Below are positions 47,322 to 50,423 of a DNA stretch of 50,423 nt, piece after piece. Made by a program: the position numbers and the translations under genes. The DNA is taken from positions 1-50,423 of the forward strand of contig CANFVA010000003.1 in assembly GCA_947450255.1 (NCBI GenBank), in the 5' to 3' direction. The stretch is from Comamonadaceae bacterium (GTDB taxonomy: Bacteria > Pseudomonadota > Gammaproteobacteria > Burkholderiales > Burkholderiaceae_C). The notes below the pieces were generated by a model. It did not search any database. It saw only the letters and a list, made by a program, of their open reading frames with translations, and was not told the origin of the DNA. Each line of letters starts with the position of its first letter. The first letter of the stretch is position 1.

Positions 47322-47875
47322 AAAGCCATCACCAAGAGGGTGCAGGCCGCCGCCACCAAGTCGTCGAGCATGATGCCCCAACCGGCTTTGGCCCAGGGCC
47401 AGCGCTCGCTGTCCACTTCGATGCCATGAAACAGGCCATCGGCCCAGCCTACCGGGCCAGGTTTGACGGCATCAAAAAAACGGAACAGCACAAACGCCAC
47501 TGCCTGTTGCGCAAAACTGGCAGGCATCAGTAACCAAAGCACCAGCCAAAAGGCCACTACCTCGTCCCACACAATGCTGCCGGGGTCGAGCACGCCCATA
47601 TGGCGCGCGGTGACGGCGCATGCCCACCAACCCAGCAGCGTGGAGGCCAGCAGGGTGTAGCCCCACAGCGCATCGTTCATCCAGGGCGTGAGGCACCAAA
47701 AGGTCAGCCAGGCCCAGAGCGTGCCACTGGTGCCCGGGGCCACGGGCGACAGCCCCGAACCAAAGCCTAGCGCAAACACATGGGCCGGATGCGACAACAT
47801 AAAAGCCGGGGTAGGCCGCGCTGCAAAGCGGCTAGCGCCAGCACCTGTGGGATACAGCGTTTCAGGTGCGGACAT
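47306..47875 (-). CDS. pgpA: Phosphatidylglycerophosphatase A
   Basis: GFGSGLSPVAPGTSGTLWAW; DPGSIVWDEVVAFWLVLWLL; FRFFDAVKPGPVGWAD. Confidence 0.92.
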   Translation of the reverse strand: MSAPETLYPTGAGASRFAARPTPAFMLSHPAHVFALGFGSGLSPVAPGTSGTLWAWLTFWCLTPWMNDALWGYTLLASTLLGWWACAVTARHMGVLDPGSIVWDEVVAFWLVLWLLMPASFAQQAVAFVLFRFFDAVKPGPVGWADGLFHGIEVDSERWPWAKAGWGIMLDDLVAAACTLLVMALWRAW

Positions 47876-47904
47876 GGGTGATGCAGATGCCTTGGGCGCG
47901 CCGA

Positions 47905-48396
47905 TTAGGCAAGCGTGGCCAGGTAGGCTTCCAACTTGGCAAACGTACCGGTCCAGCCCATGCGCATGCTTTCGTGGCCGGCGTCAAACGTGGCAATCTC
48001 TTCGGGCGTGGCTTCAAAGGGCAGCCACTCCAGATCTAACTTGCTGCCAGCGCCTTCTTCGGACAGGTGGCTGTTCGCCATGGTGCGCAACGGCCAGGTG
48101 GGCGCCATGGGGTGGCGGGTGATGCCACCCTCACGGTCGGAAAAATGCTGAATCAAGGACAGGCGGCTCGGCGGCTCGATACCCAAAAACTCCCACTTAC
48201 CCCACATTTGCGTGCCATCGGGCGCTTGCAGCGCATGCAAAAACGCACCGCCGACACGAAACTCCATGTCATAGGCCGGCATGGTGAAACCCTGCGGCCC
48301 CATCCACTTGGACAGATGCTCAGGCTGGGTATACACCGCCCACAAGGTGTCACGTGAGACCTTGAAACTGTGCGAAATACGAAATGGCGTGGCCAT
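47905..48396 (-). CDS. SRPBCC/AHSA1-domain protein
   Basis: FKVSRDTLWAVYTQPEHLSKWMGPQGFTMPAYDMEFRVGGAF...MRMGWTGTFAKLEAYLA. Confidence 0.9.
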   Translation of the reverse strand: MATPFRISHSFKVSRDTLWAVYTQPEHLSKWMGPQGFTMPAYDMEFRVGGAFLHALQAPDGTQMWGKWEFLGIEPPSRLSLIQHFSDREGGITRHPMAPTWPLRTMANSHLSEEGAGSKLDLEWLPFEATPEEIATFDAGHESMRMGWTGTFAKLEAYLATLA

Positions 48397-48416
48397 AGGT
48401 TTCCTTCCAAAATTTG

Positions 48417-49448
48417 TCAGTGCGAACCCGGTGCAACAGCGAAATGGTCAAACGAGGCGAAATCCTGTGTCACGGTATGGCCCCGCGCATCGACCAGTCG
48501 CAGGCCCGGCGCAGCCTCTATGGTAGCGATACGGGTCAGCGGCAATGGCAAGCGAAGCGCCAACGCGTCCAATACGCTGCGCTGCGCTTGCGGCGCGGTA
48601 AACACCAGTTCGTAATCATCGCCCCCGGCCAGCACGCATTGCAGGGCGGTGCGGGCGCCGTAGTCGGCATCAAACTGCGCCGCGCTGCCGGCATAGGCCT
48701 GGCGCGTGGCCAAGAGCGGCAAGACCTTGTCCAGCGCTACCCGCGCGCCGCAGTGCGAGCGCTCCAAGATGTGGCCCAAGTCGCCCAGCAAGCCATCGCT
48801 GATGTCGGCACAGGCGCTGGCGATGCCGCGCAAGGCCAAGCCCAGTGCCACGCGCGGCGTAGGTGTTTCCAGCCGCGCGCGCGCTGCCTGCATCAAGTCA
48901 GGCGGCAGGGTGCATTGGCCCTGCAAAGCCCGCAAGGCCAACGCTGCGTCGCCTAGCGTGCCGCTGACATAGACATCGTCACCCGGCCGCGCTCCGCTGC
49001 GCAGCAAAGCCCGCGTAGGCACCGGCAGCGCGGACGCATCGGAAGGCACTTCGCCGAATACCGTGATGCAGATATTCAACGGCCCGCGCGTGGTATCGCC
49101 ACCTATCAGTTCGCAGCCATGCGCATCGGCCAGCGCCAGCAGGCCTTGGGAAAAGGGCGCCAGCCAGGCCTCGTCGGCCTGCGGCAAAGCCAGCGCCAGA
49201 CTAAAGGCCAAAGGGCGTGCGCCGCAGGCGGCCAGATCGCTCAGGTTGACGGACAGGCATTTATGCCCCAACAAATAGGGGTCCACATCCGCAAAAAAAT
49301 GCCGGCCTGCCACCAGCATGTCGGTAGAAATAGCCAATTGCATGCCCGGCGCGGTTTGCAGCAGTGCGCAATCGTCGCCTACGCCCAACACCGCGCGGCG
49401 CGCGGGGCGCGTGAAATAGCGCGCTATCAGTTCAAACTCGCCCGGCAC
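48417..49448 (-). CDS. thiL: Thiamine-phosphate kinase
   Basis: MPGEFELIARYFTR, GVGDDCALL, STDMLVAGRHFFADVDPYLLGHKCLSVNLSDLAACGARP, DISDGLLGDLGHIL, GGDDYELVFT. Confidence 0.95.
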   Translation of the reverse strand: MPGEFELIARYFTRPARRAVLGVGDDCALLQTAPGMQLAISTDMLVAGRHFFADVDPYLLGHKCLSVNLSDLAACGARPLAFSLALALPQADEAWLAPFSQGLLALADAHGCELIGGDTTRGPLNICITVFGEVPSDASALPVPTRALLRSGARPGDDVYVSGTLGDAALALRALQGQCTLPPDLMQAARARLETPTPRVALGLALRGIASACADISDGLLGDLGHILERSHCGARVALDKVLPLLATRQAYAGSAAQFDADYGARTALQCVLAGGDDYELVFTAPQAQRSVLDALALRLPLPLTRIATIEAAPGLRLVDARGHTVTQDFASFDHFAVAPGSH

Positions 49449-49456
49449 GCCGCGCC

Positions 49457-49867
49457 TTAATGCAAAGTGCGCGCACCGCTGCCGGGCCCGGCGCTAAGGG
49501 CGTCGAGCACAAACATGGGAATGTCGACCTCGAATTTTTCGCCGTCTTCAGCAACGCAAAAATAACTGCCGTGCATGGTGCCGGTGGGCGTGCGCAAGCG
49601 CGTGCCACTGGTGTACTCAAAAGCTTCGCCCGGTTGCAGCAGGGGCTGCTGGCCGATCACCCCCAGACCTTTGACTTTTTCGGTGTGGCCGTTGGCGTCG
49701 TTCACATTCCAGCTGCGCGAAATCAGTTGCGCCGCCACCTTGCCGGTGTTGGTAATAGTGATGGTGTACGCAAACACATACAAAGCATTTTGCGGCGCCG
49801 ACTGCTGCGGCAAATACTGCGGAAACACTTCTACGCGAAACTGGTAGGCGGCACTGGTTTTAGACAT
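49457..49867 (-). CDS. apaG: ApaG protein (Co2+/Mg2+ efflux-associated)
   Basis: YVFAYTITITNTGKVAAQLISRSWNVNDANGHTEKVKGLGVIGQQPLLQPGEAFEYTSG. Confidence 0.95.
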   Translation of the reverse strand: MSKTSAAYQFRVEVFPQYLPQQSAPQNALYVFAYTITITNTGKVAAQLISRSWNVNDANGHTEKVKGLGVIGQQPLLQPGEAFEYTSGTRLRTPTGTMHGSYFCVAEDGEKFEVDIPMFVLDALSAGPGSGARTLH

Positions 49868-49953
49868 GGCCGGATGCTACCGCGCAAAATCGGGTATGTT
49901 CCGCCCCAGGCCTTGAATAAACCTCATTTTTCAGATACGAAGCGACTGGCACC

Positions 49954-50423
49954 ATGAATTACCGCATCGCCCCCTCGATTTTGTCCGCCGACTTTGCCCG
50001 CCTGGGGGAAGAAGTGAAAAACGTGATCGCCGCCGGTGCCGACTGGATTCACTTTGACGTGATGGACAACCATTACGTGCCCAACCTGACGTTCGGCCCC
50101 ATGATTTGCCAGGCGCTCAAGCCGCATGCGCACACGGCGGCAGGCGCGCAGGTACCGATTGACGTGCACCTGATGATTTCGCCAGTCGATGCGCTGGCAG
50201 CCGCTTTTGCCGATGCGGGGGCGGACTTGGTGAGCTTTCACCCCGACGCATCAGGCCATGTGCACCGCAGCATTCAGGCGCTCAAAGCCAAAGGCGTGAA
50301 AGCCGGGCTGGTGTTTAACCCGGCCGAGCCGCTGGACGTGTTGGACTGGGTAATCGATGACATCGATTTGATTTTGATCATGAGCGTGAACCCGGGCTTT
50401 GGCGGCCAGAGCTTTATCGATTC
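49954..50423 (+). CDS. rpe: Ribulose-phosphate 3-epimerase, truncated by window end
   Basis: [50 protein letters not shown]...[15 protein letters not shown]. Confidence 0.95.
   Translation, partial: MNYRIAPSILSADFARLGEEVKNVIAAGADWIHFDVMDNHYVPNLTFGPMICQALKPHAHTAAGAQVPIDVHLMISPVDALAAAFADAGADLVSFHPDASGHVHRSIQALKAKGVKAGLVFNPAEPLDVLDWVIDDIDLILIMSVNPGFGGQSFID

Overview
The window is a GC-rich chromosomal segment that looks like Burkholderiales/Comamonadaceae, judging from gene content and protein style. Nearly all of it is densely packed, intact genes. (1) 1-620: the C-terminal end of an IS91-like transposase abuts an unusual ORF that reads as a VapB-type antitoxin fused in frame to the C-terminal half of a VapC/PIN toxin. 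(2) 669-5623: a copper/metal-resistance block (CusF-like, cupredoxin, multicopper oxidase, TolC-like, small lipoprotein, CzcI-like protein) with no visible RND pump or adaptor. (3) 5700-22979: mostly conserved genes (DUF3567, DUF3108, DEAD helicase, HiPIP, pgk, azlCD, fmt, def, dprA, secDF-yajC, MFS, dacB, SemiSWEET). This part includes a LysM-less version of the protein normally encoded beside dprA, and an HTH-REC inverted response regulator. (4) 23225-25513: a lipoprotein lipase plus OmpW pair. (5) 25572-34310: yggS, pilT/pilU, 3-HIBADH-like, BON, SIS, yraN, rsmI, purB, GST. (6) 34382-42417: an eight-gene lipid-modification/photo-oxidative-stress type operon (FAD oxidoreductase, DUF1365, CFA-type methyltransferase, chalcone-isomerase-like, MFS, DUF3833, SDR, NTF2-like), divergent from a di-iron ferritin/desaturase-like gene. 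(7) 42414-50423: rfaE2, an orphan fliB, FMN glutamate-synthase-like, LysE/ArgO, pncC, pgpA, SRPBCC, thiL, apaG and the start of rpe. No tRNA, rRNA or CRISPR was recognised. The best candidates for follow-up are the lipid operon with its divergent di-iron gene, the vapB-vapC chimera at the IS91 edge, the HTH-REC regulator, the LysM-less dprA neighbour and the orphan fliB. All homology calls are from reading protein motifs, with no database search.
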